From contig CALFWO010000031.1 of the NCBI GenBank assembly GCA_937928045.1, positions 37,835 through 101,834 on the forward strand: a DNA stretch of 64,000 nucleotides, given 5' to 3'. The DNA is from an uncultured Saprospiraceae bacterium. GTDB taxonomy: Bacteria; Bacteroidota; Bacteroidia; Chitinophagales; Saprospiraceae. Position 1 is the first letter of the stretch; each line of letters opens with the position of its first letter. The position numbers and the translations under genes were made by a program. This document shows, one piece after another, positions 17,196 through 26,729 of this stretch. The notes under the pieces were generated by a model that saw only the letters and a list, made by a program, of their open reading frames with translations, had not been told where the DNA came from and did no database searches.

Positions 17196-18512
17196 ATGAA
17201 ATATTTAAATATCTACCTGATTTTATTGGTATTCTGTTTTACAGCTTGTCAGAAAAATGAAGACCTTACAGAGACCGTTAAAGATTTTTCTCTATCGGAA
17301 CTTGTGCCAACTTCTAATCTGACTTTGACAGGCGGTGTTGGGGAATATGGAAGTTACTTGCATTGGACAAATCGAAACTTCCGGTTGCAGAATGTGAAAA
17401 TTCAATTGATGTACAACGACGAGGTATTGGATGAGACCAATACAGACGAAGTAGGGACCTTTAGTTTTCCAACACAGCCGGTTCCAAACGAAGGCGCCTA
17501 TCTCTTGTTTGAATCACCAGGTTTTTATAATAATGTAAGTAAAGTTGATACTTTCAGTACTTCAATTTTTGGGGCAAATATGCTAAGAAAATCATATCCT
17601 AATCTTAGCGGTGAGGCAATCAGCAATGGTGGTCCCTATATTAAATTGAAAGGCGTACTGCAAGATCCTTCAGAAGCGAACATTCCACTTTATTACATTA
17701 CAAATTCGGCAGATGAATTGATTGGGACAACAACACCTGTTGACGATTTTAATGCTTTTACGATTACCACTTTGGCAAATGAAGAACTGTTTTTGCATTA
17801 CAAAGTTGATTGTCATCCAGAAGGGGTGATTCCATTGGGCTCGTTTTCGGAAGATACAGATATTGGAGTGTTGCTTGATCAAAGTTTTGACTTTTCAAAG
17901 AACCTTAGAGGACTTTTTATATCTAATGTTTACGATTGCTTGGGGGCTAATTTATCAGAATATTCAATCTTTTTTAATCTTGATGGATTGACCGAGCATA
18001 GCTGGGGAACATCAGGTTTTGGAGCTTGGGAATGTGATTTATTGGTACATCCAGTGATTGTAACTGTAGCTACTCAAAGCCCAAGAAGATATCAAGAAAA
18101 GATCGTTGACTTTTCTCAACCGCTGGGAAATTTATTTGACATGACCCTGTGTACGGAAGATGATACGTACATTAAATATACAATAGGTGGTGGTGCTGAA
18201 ATTGATCCTAATCTTTTTACCTATGCAAATATTCTTCCTAATGGTCAATTATTGCTTAAGCAAAAAGATCCAGATTATGATAACGGTACAGATATTACCT
18301 TCTTTGCTTCAGGATCTAATGTGGGAAGTAGTCCTACCGATGTCGTTTTTTATTCTGGACTAGAAATATTGCTTGGAGGGTATGGACTGACAATGAATGT
18401 CACATCGAATGATGGCGAATTTATCGAGGGGACTTTTTCTGGAGAAGCGCTTGATGCATTTGAATCTTCATTAGGAAATCTAGAAGGCAGTTTTAGAGCT
18501 CGGATTCAATAA
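17196..18512 (+). CDS. Hypothetical lipoprotein with beta-sandwich-like domain
   Basis: 438 residues with a lipobox (CFTAC, Cys about residue 18). After about 25 residues comes a carboxypeptidase-regulatory-like beta-sandwich (LTLTGGVGEYGSYLHWTNRN, VKIQLMYNDEVLDETNTDEV, TFSFPTQPVPNEGAYLLFES). The remainder repeats the same style (PYIKLKGVLQDPSEANIPLY) and ends with EGTFSGEALDAFESSLGNLE, reminiscent of lipocalin-like or extracellular matrix proteins. No catalytic motif is visible. It is flanked by its own upstream palindrome and a downstream hairpin, so it is probably transcribed alone. Function unknown. Confidence 0.6.
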   Translation: MKYLNIYLILLVFCFTACQKNEDLTETVKDFSLSELVPTSNLTLTGGVGEYGSYLHWTNRNFRLQNVKIQLMYNDEVLDETNTDEVGTFSFPTQPVPNEGAYLLFESPGFYNNVSKVDTFSTSIFGANMLRKSYPNLSGEAISNGGPYIKLKGVLQDPSEANIPLYYITNSADELIGTTTPVDDFNAFTITTLANEELFLHYKVDCHPEGVIPLGSFSEDTDIGVLLDQSFDFSKNLRGLFISNVYDCLGANLSEYSIFFNLDGLTEHSWGTSGFGAWECDLLVHPVIVTVATQSPRRYQEKIVDFSQPLGNLFDMTLCTEDDTYIKYTIGGGAEIDPNLFTYANILPNGQLLLKQKDPDYDNGTDITFFASGSNVGSSPTDVVFYSGLEILLGGYGLTMNVTSNDGEFIEGTFSGEALDAFESSLGNLEGSFRARIQ

Positions 18513-18530
18513 TTTGATTGAAAGAAAATA

Positions 18531-18602
18531 GCTGATCATTTATTCCTCATTTGACGCCTCTACTAAAAATATTTTGAGCCGACAGATGAGGAGTAAATCA
18601 GC
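18531..18602. terminator. Long imperfect hairpin between lipoprotein and sigma genes; candidate terminator
   Basis: GCTGATCATTTATTCCTCAT (18531-18550) is nearly complementary to CAGATGAGGAGTAAATCAGC (18583-18602), giving a long stem with a few bulges. It begins 18 bp after the stop of the lipoprotein gene and ends 50 bp before the sigma start. There is no clean T-tract, so it could be a terminator, an RNA-stabilising element or a site controlling the sigma gene. Confidence 0.4.
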
Positions 18603-18652
18603 TTGCAGAAAATGACACTAATTTTTCTATAAAACTAGAAGTGTAAACCAAC

Positions 18653-19231
18653 TTGGCAAACAAAACAGACATTAAGGATTTAATACTGAAAAGTAAAAAC
18701 CAGGAATGGAAAGCGCAGAAGGCGCTTTACTTAATGTATGCGGACGAAATGATGTCAATTGCAATTAGATATACTAAAGATCATTCTGCTGCTAAAGATT
18801 TGGTTCAAGAAACTTTTCTTACATTTTTTAAAAAAATAGAACAGTTTGATGAAAGCAAAGGTGCATTGGGAGCTTGGATGAGTAGAATATTAATTAATCA
18901 AGCATTGAAAGATTTTAGAAAAAATCAAAGAATGGTTTTTGTTGCTGAAGAAACTTTTGCGGCTGAAGTTTCAAGCGAGATTTCCGTTATTGAAAAATTA
19001 GAAGCCGAAGATATTTTGAAATTGTTAAAGGAGTTGCCGGAAGGTTGCCGTGTTATCTTTAATCTAAAAGTAGTAGAAGGTTATTCGCATACTGAAATTG
19101 GAGCGTTGTTAGGGATAACAGCAAGTGCTTCGCGATCGCAATTGACTCGGGCGAAAAAAATACTCCGTGAATTAATTTTAGGGAACTCATCTCAGAACAT
19201 TTTTGTGAAGACAAAAAGAAAAATAATATAA
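18653..19231 (+). CDS. ECF-type RNA polymerase sigma factor (module 2), TTG start
   Basis: 192 residues. Region 2 contains DHSAAKDLVQETFLTFFKKI (about 43-62) and GAWMSRILINQALKDFRKNQ (about 73-92). Region 4 has PEGCRVIFNLKVVEGYSHTE (about 128-147) and the recognition-helix segment GITASASRSQLTRAKKILRE. The start must be the TTG at 18653: an in-frame TAA lies three codons upstream at 18644, and the first ATG falls inside region 2. TTG starts are often used for low-level expression. The adjacent gene (37 bp downstream) encodes a TM/beta-barrel protein, mirroring module 1 at 9088-11359. Confidence 0.9.
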   Translation: MANKTDIKDLILKSKNQEWKAQKALYLMYADEMMSIAIRYTKDHSAAKDLVQETFLTFFKKIEQFDESKGALGAWMSRILINQALKDFRKNQRMVFVAEETFAAEVSSEISVIEKLEAEDILKLLKELPEGCRVIFNLKVVEGYSHTEIGALLGITASASRSQLTRAKKILRELILGNSSQNIFVKTKRKII

Positions 19232-19267
19232 ATATTGCTTGCAAGGCGATATTAAATATTTATCAAT

Positions 19268-20743
19268 ATGGAAAAGCATTTTAAAAATAAACTAAAGAGC
19301 CATAAAGTCGATTGGGATAAGGAGGATCTTTTACCTGGATTGAAGGAAGAGCTTTCCAATGACAAACCTGCTTCTGGGTGGAAATATCTTTTTTTACTTC
19401 CGCTACTCTTTTTGGCTACTTGCTGGGGGCTGAATTTTATGAATGGTACTAAAGATCTTTCTGGTGTCATTGTTGGTGAAAAGGTGATGGAGTTGAATGA
19501 TCAAAGAGATCAAGCCTATGACTTTGATAATGTACCGCAAGCAGAAATAAAAGAATTCGATAAAGAGCAGGATTCAAGTAAAATCATGATTGCGGAGTCT
19601 GGTGCTAAAGAAGTAAGATCCAAAGTCCAAACTTTAGGGGATTTGAAAAAATGGAGTACTGAAAATACAGCGCTGCAAATATTGAGAGGTAATGTAATTT
19701 TTGAGAATAAGAAAAACGCTTCAATAAATAATCAATCCTTTGTTCCTAGTTCTAGGCGTTTGAATGAAGCGATTGGAAAGGATGTTAATCGAACAGCTGA
19801 CTTTGTTTTATTGGATAGTAATAATATTGAACAGCAACTGAGTAAACTGTCTAATTCGATAATTAATAACGATGGTCAACTTGATGCAGAAGATAAAATT
19901 GAAAGAATAGAAAAACTTTCAAGTATTGCTGTAGCGCTCATTAATCGTAAAAGAAAATTTGAAGAGGTATTTAAAGTGAAATTTGTTGAGGAAAAAGATA
20001 ATTTAGTAAGTGAGCGCCAACATAACAATATTTTGTTTATGGCAGTCAGTGGAGATGTAGGATTGCTTGGAAGAAGCGTTATGTTTGAAAGTGATAATGC
20101 GGAATTCGTTCGAAGATTGGAAACAAATGAGCAGACGATTTCTTCTCGTGCATTAGTTGCAACTAATATCAATCTAGGGTATCAATTTGAATCAGGTTGG
20201 TTTTTGCAATCAGGCTTAGAATACCGAGAGAATATTGAATTCTTCAAATATGATCATTCGAAAGTAGAAACTACACAGCGTTTTGATGAAAAAGCACTTT
20301 ATTTTTTGAATCAGAATTCAGATACCTTGTTTTTCGCTGACTCAATTCTAGTTCAAGAAACTGAAACAAGAACTGTTAGACACTGGAACAAGCATAGGTT
20401 TTTGATTGTGCCGATTGATTTTGGATATCGTCATGCTTTTGGAAAAGTGAATATATTTGGATCTGCTGGACTGAGTTATGCCCTTTTGCAAAATTTTCAG
20501 GGTAGAGAAAATATACTGGCAGAAGATGGTTCAAACGAAATCGTGAATGATCCAGCATTTCAATTTAAAAATAGAGTGGGATTTCAAGTAGGGTTGGGAT
20601 TGGAATATTCAGTTTCCGGTAATTCAAATCTTTTTGCGAAGATCAACTATCGCAAAAGTCCGAAGCTGGTCGAAGGAGTGAAAACCCAGTGGCATCAAAG
20701 TTGTTCTTTGGGCTTAGGGTTTAGATATTTTATTTGTAAATAA
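19268..20743 (+). CDS. Single-TM protein with C-terminal beta-barrel domain (module 2 partner)
   Basis: 491 residues. A short charged N-terminus (about 35 residues, containing DWDKEDLLPGLKEEL) precedes a TM helix (YLFLLPLLFLATCWGLNF, about 39-56). Then comes a long charged periplasmic stretch rich in Lys/Glu/Asn to about residue 255. The last 230 residues form beta-strands of an OMP barrel type (SGDVGLLGRSVMFE, INLGYQFESGWFLQSGLEYR, FGSAGLSYALLQ, VGFQVGLGLEYSVSG, ending SLGLGFRYFICK). The layout equals the product at 9641 although the sequences differ. It probably senses an envelope state and controls the neighbouring sigma factor (inference). It lacks a cleavable signal peptide. Confidence 0.6.
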   Translation: MEKHFKNKLKSHKVDWDKEDLLPGLKEELSNDKPASGWKYLFLLPLLFLATCWGLNFMNGTKDLSGVIVGEKVMELNDQRDQAYDFDNVPQAEIKEFDKEQDSSKIMIAESGAKEVRSKVQTLGDLKKWSTENTALQILRGNVIFENKKNASINNQSFVPSSRRLNEAIGKDVNRTADFVLLDSNNIEQQLSKLSNSIINNDGQLDAEDKIERIEKLSSIAVALINRKRKFEEVFKVKFVEEKDNLVSERQHNNILFMAVSGDVGLLGRSVMFESDNAEFVRRLETNEQTISSRALVATNINLGYQFESGWFLQSGLEYRENIEFFKYDHSKVETTQRFDEKALYFLNQNSDTLFFADSILVQETETRTVRHWNKHRFLIVPIDFGYRHAFGKVNIFGSAGLSYALLQNFQGRENILAEDGSNEIVNDPAFQFKNRVGFQVGLGLEYSVSGNSNLFAKINYRKSPKLVEGVKTQWHQSCSLGLGFRYFICK

Positions 20744-20767
20744 TTTTATTCGATATTTTGAATAAAA
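20744..20767. terminator. AT-rich hairpin between convergent genes; weak terminator candidate
   Basis: TTTTATTC (20744-20751) pairs with GAATAAAA (20760-20767) around an 8-nt loop, immediately after the stop of the barrel gene and before the convergent HTCS gene. The stem is short and AT-rich, so confidence is modest. Confidence 0.4.
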
Positions 20768-20794
20768 AGTAAACATTAACTTGAAGCGTAATTA

Positions 20795-23700
20795 TCAAAT
20801 TTGCTTTTCTTTTTCAAAATAGGCTTTATAGCTTTTAGAAAAATAGGATAGGCTAGAAAATCCAGTAGCTGTTGCTATTTCTCCTAGATTACCGTAATCT
20901 TCTTCGATTAATAGTTTGGCTTTTTCCAGTCGAATTCTTCTGAGATATTCTTTCAACGTATGTCCAGCAATGCTTTTTACCCGATTCCTTAATGTCTTTT
21001 CTCCAATCCCTAGTAAGGATGCTATGTCTACTGATTTTAATTTACAATTGCTTATATTTTCGAGAATCACTGTTTCCAATTCTTTCATTAAAAAGAGATC
21101 ATCATTGTGTATGTTTTTGGGTAATAGGTTATGAGCAAAAGAAGACTTTACTTTTTCTTCAAGGTTGCGGCGCATAGCCATCATTTGTTCAATCTTAGAA
21201 AGTAAATAGTCTTCTTGAATTGGTTTTTGAATCAAATAGTCCGCACCTGCTTTCATACTTTGTAACTCTGTATCTTGTGATAAGCTGCCAGTTAAAAACA
21301 AGAAAGGAGTTGTTTTGAACCGTTCAATATTTCTAACCGCCTTTAAAAATTCCATTCCATCAAGTACGGGCATATTAACATCTGATATAATTAATTGAGG
21401 ATCTATATTGTCTAATATTTTTAGAGCAATCTCACCATTATTAGCATTGATGATGTGGTAATTTTTGTTTAAAGTTTGATTGATGAAAAAGAGTACATCT
21501 CGGCTGTCATCTACCGCTAAGATGAGCGTTTTTTCTGTATCTTCGGCCAACTGTATTTGACTTTTGATATCCGTTAAATCAATGTGCTTTTTGATGATAT
21601 CTTCTTGCGTAATAGTAGGTTTGGGAAGGCAAAAAGAAAATGTTGAACCAACTCCAAGTTCACTTTTAATTTCTAAATTGGTTTCATGAAGTTTTAGTAT
21701 TTCAGAAACAAGACTTAATCCAATTCCTGTACCTTTTTTAATATTGTTGCTGGCTTGATAATAGGGAAGGATTAAGGAAGAAACTTCGGCTTCTGGTATT
21801 CCTAGGCCTTGGTCCATGATCTCTATTAGTTGTCCATTATGGGTGGTCTTGGAATCAATACGAATGATTTGATTAACAGAGGAAAATTTAATCGCGTTGG
21901 ATAATAAGTTGCCAATAACTTTTTGGATCAGTGATATGTCAATGTCCAAAAAGAAACGCTTTTGTTCATACTGAAAAACGATGTCTATTTTCTTTTGATC
22001 TGCAAGTGGTTTAAGCAACTCTACTTGTTCTTTGATGATTCCATTGATATTGTACCAATTTTTTTTTGCTTTTAATTTTCCGGACTCAGCTTTGCTCAGC
22101 TCCATGATTTCATTTGAAATCTCAATTAGGTTATTGATGTTAGCAGAAATTCTATTGTGATTTTGAACAATCAATGTTCCATCCCCATTTTTTAGATTGG
22201 CCTTAATGGCCTGAAGTGGCGATTTGAATTCATGTGATATTTGGGCATACATTCTGTTCTTTGCTTCTTGAGATAAGTTGAGTTCATGGGTCAACCTTTT
22301 TTGAGCATTCAATGACTTTGAAAGTTGTTCTTTTTCTTGGTTAAGTTCTAAAGTTTGTTCAGCTACTTTTTCTTTTAATAATTTATTTCGTTTTTTGACA
22401 ATACTAGTTCTCCATTTTATTAGAAGTAAAACCAAGCCACTTAAGACTAGTCCAGTCAAGGGCCAAAAGTACCAACGTTGATAGTAGTAAGGAGGGACGG
22501 TTATGAAAACTGGTTCAATTAAATGCCAAGCATTTTCTCCGTTCCGCGTGCGAAGTCTAATTTTATTTTTGCCACTTGGAAGATTGTTTAAAGCTAAAAC
22601 TCCAGGGCTGCCTGTTGCTTTCCATGTCTCATCACTTGACTGCTGGTATTGATATTCTATAGTTTGATTTTTTGAAAGAACAATAGGTTTTAGAGAAAGA
22701 GCAATGTCATTTTGACCCGTCGACAATACAATGTTTCTACCAGAAATACTATCTGCAACTTCAATTTGTGTATGGTAATTTTGAACGGCTTCGAATTTTT
22801 TGTTTGGATTAATCAATAGTGCGCCATAGATGTTTGGAAAAATAATTCTGCCATCCTGTAAAAGAATAGAACTGGGTTGGATGTCATTATTTGAAGCAAT
22901 CAGTGGGATACCGTCAGACGTAGAAAAAAAAGCTAATTGTAAATGATTAGCTGTGTCTAATGCCGACTTTTTGTTGAAATAGAAAACCTGATTCCCTTCA
23001 CATATCCCCCACATTTTGCCAACTAAATCGTCTTGTAAAAATTTTACATTCTTTGGTAATTCTTCTTTTTTGGGAGCAGGAATTATTCCTTTTGCTCCAC
23101 TATAAAGATATAGCCCATCTCCATTTGATGTTATCCAAATGTTTCCTTCTTGATCTTTGAATATGGTGTTTACGATCCTATTTTCAAAGTCTATAGGCGC
23201 ATAGCCAGTCCCATCAAAAGAAAAGAGCTTGCCGGAATTGAAGGCTATAATAAATTTGTGTTTTTCGTATTCGCGCATAGCAGAAACGCGATCAAATTCT
23301 TCTACTCCGGGCGCGGGATACGCTATGAATTTTCCTTTTGAGATTTCATCTTCTGAGGGAATATATTTATGAATGCCTTTTCTGGTGCCGACCCAAATAT
23401 TTTGTTCGCTATCTTGAAAAATGAGACGAACGTTTCTACTCATTAGGCCATCCTCCTTCGTGTATCGAACTCGTCTGCCATTGGCCGAAATCTTTGTAAC
23501 CCCTTTGTCACTCATCCAAAGAATGTCGTTCGAATCATGGAAATTCACTGGAAGACAATTGGTACCGAAAAGGTGTGTTAATGTGCCTTTTTGATCAAGT
23601 GTGTTTATCCCTGCGCAGGACGTACTAAAGTATATCTCTCCATTCTTCTTCTGACTTACTGACCAAATGTTATCACTTGTTAATCCAAAATTTTTATCCA

Positions 23701-24655
23701 AAACTTGGATTTGTTCTTCATACAATTGGATAATTCCTTGCCCCCCAGTACCAACCCAAATGTTTCCTTGGTCGTCTTCAAATAAGTTTCTTATAAAAGA
23801 ACCTTTTTCTATTCCTAATTCTATTTGCTTAAGGGATGGATTTTCTGGAGTCGCTAAGAATAGACCATTTCTATTTTCTCCTCCACGCAGGGATAACCAA
23901 AGTCTATTTTTGGAATCAATTAGATGGGATATTATGTCATTATCGTCTTCTGCCTCAATAGTTCGATAGATATAATTATCATTGTTGAATAAGTATTCGT
24001 ACTTATCAGATCGACAAATAATTCGTTGATTGGGTAAGAAGATTATTCCATTGTTAAAATTGGAGAGATTCTTAGGTCCGTAAGTTGTCTCCTTTTCAAT
24101 GTTGGATTGAATAACGTAAGTTGACTGTTTCAGTGATTTGAAGAAAAGGGTATCACCAATCTGATGCATCGCCCATATTTCTTCATCGGATATCGGAATG
24201 GAACGGATATATTTCAGCTCCAAGTTATTAAAACTGTACTCAATTGCTCCTAGGTTAGTTACTAAAAAGACGCGACCTTCTTTTACATAGACGGAATTGA
24301 CGTCGTATTTAAAGTATTGTTGGGTGTTGATTAACGTATCAAATTCTCCATATGAATACAGAATTTCAAAATGATCTTTCTTGTACCAACGGCCGCCCTT
24401 TGAGTCAATATGAAGTAGTTTGCCAAAGTCATTTGTGGATTTGATGAATCGATGTCCATCGAAATTTTGATTGTTGAAATTAAGCTTGCCTAAACTGTCT
24501 TGCCAAAATTTTCCGCCAGAATGGAAGGGCTGTTGAACGCTCATTCCATAATTCGAAACTCCAAATTGTTTAAATGGGAGTTGTCCGAATATTACTGCGG
24601 AACACATAATAAAGCTAATGCCAAATAGGTATTTGATTTTGGTTTTTCTGGTCAT
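20795..24655 (-). CDS. Hybrid two-component system regulator (propeller sensor, kinase, receiver, AraC HTH)
   Basis: 1286 residues, the classic Bacteroidota HTCS. A signal/anchor sequence (about 1-25) is followed by periplasmic Reg_prop beta-propeller repeats (for example DDQGNIWVGTGGQGIIQL, DSEQNIWVGTRKGIHKY, DQEGNIWITSNGDGLYLY), then a Y_Y_Y domain (about 640-725) and a TM helix at about 731-750. The coiled segment leads to HisKA with phospho-acceptor His808 (ISHEF), HATPase with NLLSNAIKF and the GIGLSLV box, a receiver with Asp1092 (SDVNMPVLDG), and a C-terminal AraC HTH (about 1190-1286). All key residues are present. It is divergent from the large surface operon at 24930, a likely target (inference from position). 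Confidence 0.95.
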   Translation of the reverse strand: MTRKTKIKYLFGISFIMCSAVIFGQLPFKQFGVSNYGMSVQQPFHSGGKFWQDSLGKLNFNNQNFDGHRFIKSTNDFGKLLHIDSKGGRWYKKDHFEILYSYGEFDTLINTQQYFKYDVNSVYVKEGRVFLVTNLGAIEYSFNNLELKYIRSIPISDEEIWAMHQIGDTLFFKSLKQSTYVIQSNIEKETTYGPKNLSNFNNGIIFLPNQRIICRSDKYEYLFNNDNYIYRTIEAEDDNDIISHLIDSKNRLWLSLRGGENRNGLFLATPENPSLKQIELGIEKGSFIRNLFEDDQGNIWVGTGGQGIIQLYEEQIQVLDKNFGLTSDNIWSVSQKKNGEIYFSTSCAGINTLDQKGTLTHLFGTNCLPVNFHDSNDILWMSDKGVTKISANGRRVRYTKEDGLMSRNVRLIFQDSEQNIWVGTRKGIHKYIPSEDEISKGKFIAYPAPGVEEFDRVSAMREYEKHKFIIAFNSGKLFSFDGTGYAPIDFENRIVNTIFKDQEGNIWITSNGDGLYLYSGAKGIIPAPKKEELPKNVKFLQDDLVGKMWGICEGNQVFYFNKKSALDTANHLQLAFFSTSDGIPLIASNNDIQPSSILLQDGRIIFPNIYGALLINPNKKFEAVQNYHTQIEVADSISGRNIVLSTGQNDIALSLKPIVLSKNQTIEYQYQQSSDETWKATGSPGVLALNNLPSGKNKIRLRTRNGENAWHLIEPVFITVPPYYYQRWYFWPLTGLVLSGLVLLLIKWRTSIVKKRNKLLKEKVAEQTLELNQEKEQLSKSLNAQKRLTHELNLSQEAKNRMYAQISHEFKSPLQAIKANLKNGDGTLIVQNHNRISANINNLIEISNEIMELSKAESGKLKAKKNWYNINGIIKEQVELLKPLADQKKIDIVFQYEQKRFFLDIDISLIQKVIGNLLSNAIKFSSVNQIIRIDSKTTHNGQLIEIMDQGLGIPEAEVSSLILPYYQASNNIKKGTGIGLSLVSEILKLHETNLEIKSELGVGSTFSFCLPKPTITQEDIIKKHIDLTDIKSQIQLAEDTEKTLILAVDDSRDVLFFINQTLNKNYHIINANNGEIALKILDNIDPQLIISDVNMPVLDGMEFLKAVRNIERFKTTPFLFLTGSLSQDTELQSMKAGADYLIQKPIQEDYLLSKIEQMMAMRRNLEEKVKSSFAHNLLPKNIHNDDLFLMKELETVILENISNCKLKSVDIASLLGIGEKTLRNRVKSIAGHTLKEYLRRIRLEKAKLLIEEDYGNLGEIATATGFSSLSYFSKSYKAYFEKEKQI

Positions 24656-24771
24656 ACAGGGTGAAATACTAATAAAAAAGAGGATTTTCCAATTATTACA
24701 ATCTATTTTCCAATAAGTGCAAAAGTCGATGAACCCTTGGTATAGATATTGAACTTAATATGTAATACCAA

Positions 24772-24873
24772 AAAAAAGGTCAAAATATTTCTTTCGACCT
24801 TTTTAAAAACCTTTGTGACAGTATTCTGCTCAAATTTTGTTTTGTGCAATAAAATTGACTAAAGGTTTTTAAA
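24772..24873. promoter_or_regulatory. Two overlapping dyads in the divergent promoter of the surface operon
   Basis: AAAAAAGGTC (24772-24781) pairs with GACCTTTTT (24796-24804). TTTAAAAACCTTT (24802-24814) is the exact complement of AAAGGTTTTTAAA (24861-24873), 46 bp away. The two structures share 24802-24804 and so may compete. The first stem ends in a T-run and reads like a terminator, so an attenuator is possible; the second dyad could instead be a regulator operator. The region is 238 bp long and separates the HTCS gene from the operon. Confidence 0.4.
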
Positions 24874-24929
24874 CCCTACAAATAGACCCGCAATTGATTG
24901 GCTTGTCCAATCATTTAACAGAAAACCAT

Positions 24930-26696
24930 ATGAATTCATCTTGTAGTGCAAGAGGGTTAATTGCTATGCTATTATCCTATAGTAGCATTTTTGCAGTCGT
25001 CTTGTTTTTAAGTTCTTCAGAGATATCTGCCCAGGACATTATCCCTAAGTTTGGAAAAGAGCATCGATCGTTGAAAATTAGCGGAGGCTTACGGTTGATG
25101 ACCGATCTATATGCCTATTCTGGGATTGACCCAAGGAGAGATCCTTTTCAATTTAGAGCGCAGGCTCGATTAAATCTCAATGCCTTTGGAGTCAACGCTC
25201 CTTTCACATTTAATTTTTCCGAAGGCAATCAAACTTTTAATCTGCCTTCTTACACCTTCACTGGAATAAGTCCTACCTATAAGATTGCTACTGTGCATCT
25301 AGGAGATCGATCTATGCTGCTTTCCAAGTATACATTGGGTAATATCACTTTCCGTGGAGCGGGACTTGAATTGCGACCAGGCAAATTTTATGTGGCTGGT
25401 ATGTATGGTCGATTAAGAAGAGCCGTTGCTGAAGATTTAGACGCCCGACAAAGTTTAGATGCTTCTTATAAGCGAATGGGTTATGGAGTCAAAGCGGGCT
25501 ACCAAGGAGAAAAGTCCAAATTAACTCTCATTTTATTCGGAGCGAAAGACGATGAAACATCGATTGAAAACCCTGTAAATATTCCACTAACACCAAATGC
25601 GAATGTGGTGGCCAGTGTACAAGGTTATCAGCAGATTACGAAAAAGATAAATGCAAATATTGAATGGGCACATAGTTTATTTAATAGGGATACCAGAGCT
25701 ATCGCCTTAACTGAACAGATGGGTTTTGGAAAAACCTATGGTGGATTATTCACACCCAATGCTTCCTTTCAAGCCGGCGATGCTTTCAACACAAAGGTGA
25801 GTTATTTTGGAAAAAATTTCGGATTGAATCTGGGCTATGAGCGCATCTCTCGCGGCTTTAGAACCTTGGGAGCAATATTTTTTAACAATGATTTAGAAAA
25901 TACAACCGCTGGATTTACAAAATCTTTCCTGGATAATAAATTAAGTCTTGCGATAAATGCCGGAGTTGAACGAACAAATTTGGATGAGTTTGTCGCAGAG
26001 AAAACGGCTAGAATTATTGGTTCGGCTAATGTTAATTATATACCTTCTGTAAATTGGAACTACGCTTTTCAATATTCTAATTTTCAAAATTCTACTAAGC
26101 TAAGAGCTACTAATAATTTGGAATTATTTGTGGATTCTGTTTTCCTAGCCCAAGTTACACAATCTTCCTCTTTTACTGCTACGCATATGATGGGCGCAAA
26201 AGGAGATGAAGGATCGTTAACTGGCTTGATTAGTTTTCAAAATGCAAATAGTATCATCGAAGATGAAATTTCTCAAACCCAGACTTCTAATTTTTGGTAT
26301 GGCTCTTTGATGTACCGCTCTGCAAGAAAAGAAAATTTCAGTTGGGGTGCTAGTTTGAGTGCGAACCAAAGCACCTTTGACGATATTTCTACTAGTTATA
26401 TTACTCCAAGTTTTTTAGTAGATAGAAGTTTTTTCAAAGAACGACTAATTGCCAATGCGCAGCTAAGTGCAAATTATGTCTCCCAAGAAATCGCCAATAC
26501 CCTCCTATTAAATTTTGGCTTAGGTGCCACTTATGAAATAAATGATGACAACGCCATTAGTTTTTCATCAAACATCATTCAGCAGTTTGGGAATAAAGAT
26601 GTTCTAAAAGGATTTTTTGAATCCTACATCAATCTCACCTATGCCTATAAGTTTAAAAAAGAAGCCTTCAAGAAAAAGGAAACTGAAAGCCTATAA
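24930..26696 (+). CDS. Outer-membrane beta-barrel protein, first gene of surface operon
   Basis: 588 residues from the ATG at 24930, which begins a signal peptide (hydrophobic core about 8-30, cut near SAQ); an upstream TTG at 24894 would only prepend an unhelpful extension. The mature part alternates amphipathic strands over its whole length (SLKISGGLRLMTDLYAYSG, FRAQARLNLNAFGVNAPFTF, YGVKAGYQGEKSKLTLILFG, LSLAINAGVERT, ISFSSNIIQQFG, and a final strand YINLTYAYKFKK), as in large porin-like barrels. There is no T9SS tail. It is followed by the 1972-residue protein after 33 bp. A role as outer-membrane anchor or conduit for the downstream surface proteins is inferred from position only. Confidence 0.7.
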   Translation: MNSSCSARGLIAMLLSYSSIFAVVLFLSSSEISAQDIIPKFGKEHRSLKISGGLRLMTDLYAYSGIDPRRDPFQFRAQARLNLNAFGVNAPFTFNFSEGNQTFNLPSYTFTGISPTYKIATVHLGDRSMLLSKYTLGNITFRGAGLELRPGKFYVAGMYGRLRRAVAEDLDARQSLDASYKRMGYGVKAGYQGEKSKLTLILFGAKDDETSIENPVNIPLTPNANVVASVQGYQQITKKINANIEWAHSLFNRDTRAIALTEQMGFGKTYGGLFTPNASFQAGDAFNTKVSYFGKNFGLNLGYERISRGFRTLGAIFFNNDLENTTAGFTKSFLDNKLSLAINAGVERTNLDEFVAEKTARIIGSANVNYIPSVNWNYAFQYSNFQNSTKLRATNNLELFVDSVFLAQVTQSSSFTATHMMGAKGDEGSLTGLISFQNANSIIEDEISQTQTSNFWYGSLMYRSARKENFSWGASLSANQSTFDDISTSYITPSFLVDRSFFKERLIANAQLSANYVSQEIANTLLLNFGLGATYEINDDNAISFSSNIIQQFGNKDVLKGFFESYINLTYAYKFKKEAFKKKETESL

Positions 26697-26729
26697 TTCT
26701 TTTTTCTATACCTCCAATAAATTATCAAT

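Noticed and set aside
24894..24929. TTG start of the barrel gene at 24894
   Set aside because: The ATG at 24930 starts a normal signal peptide and the extra 12 residues add nothing recognisable.
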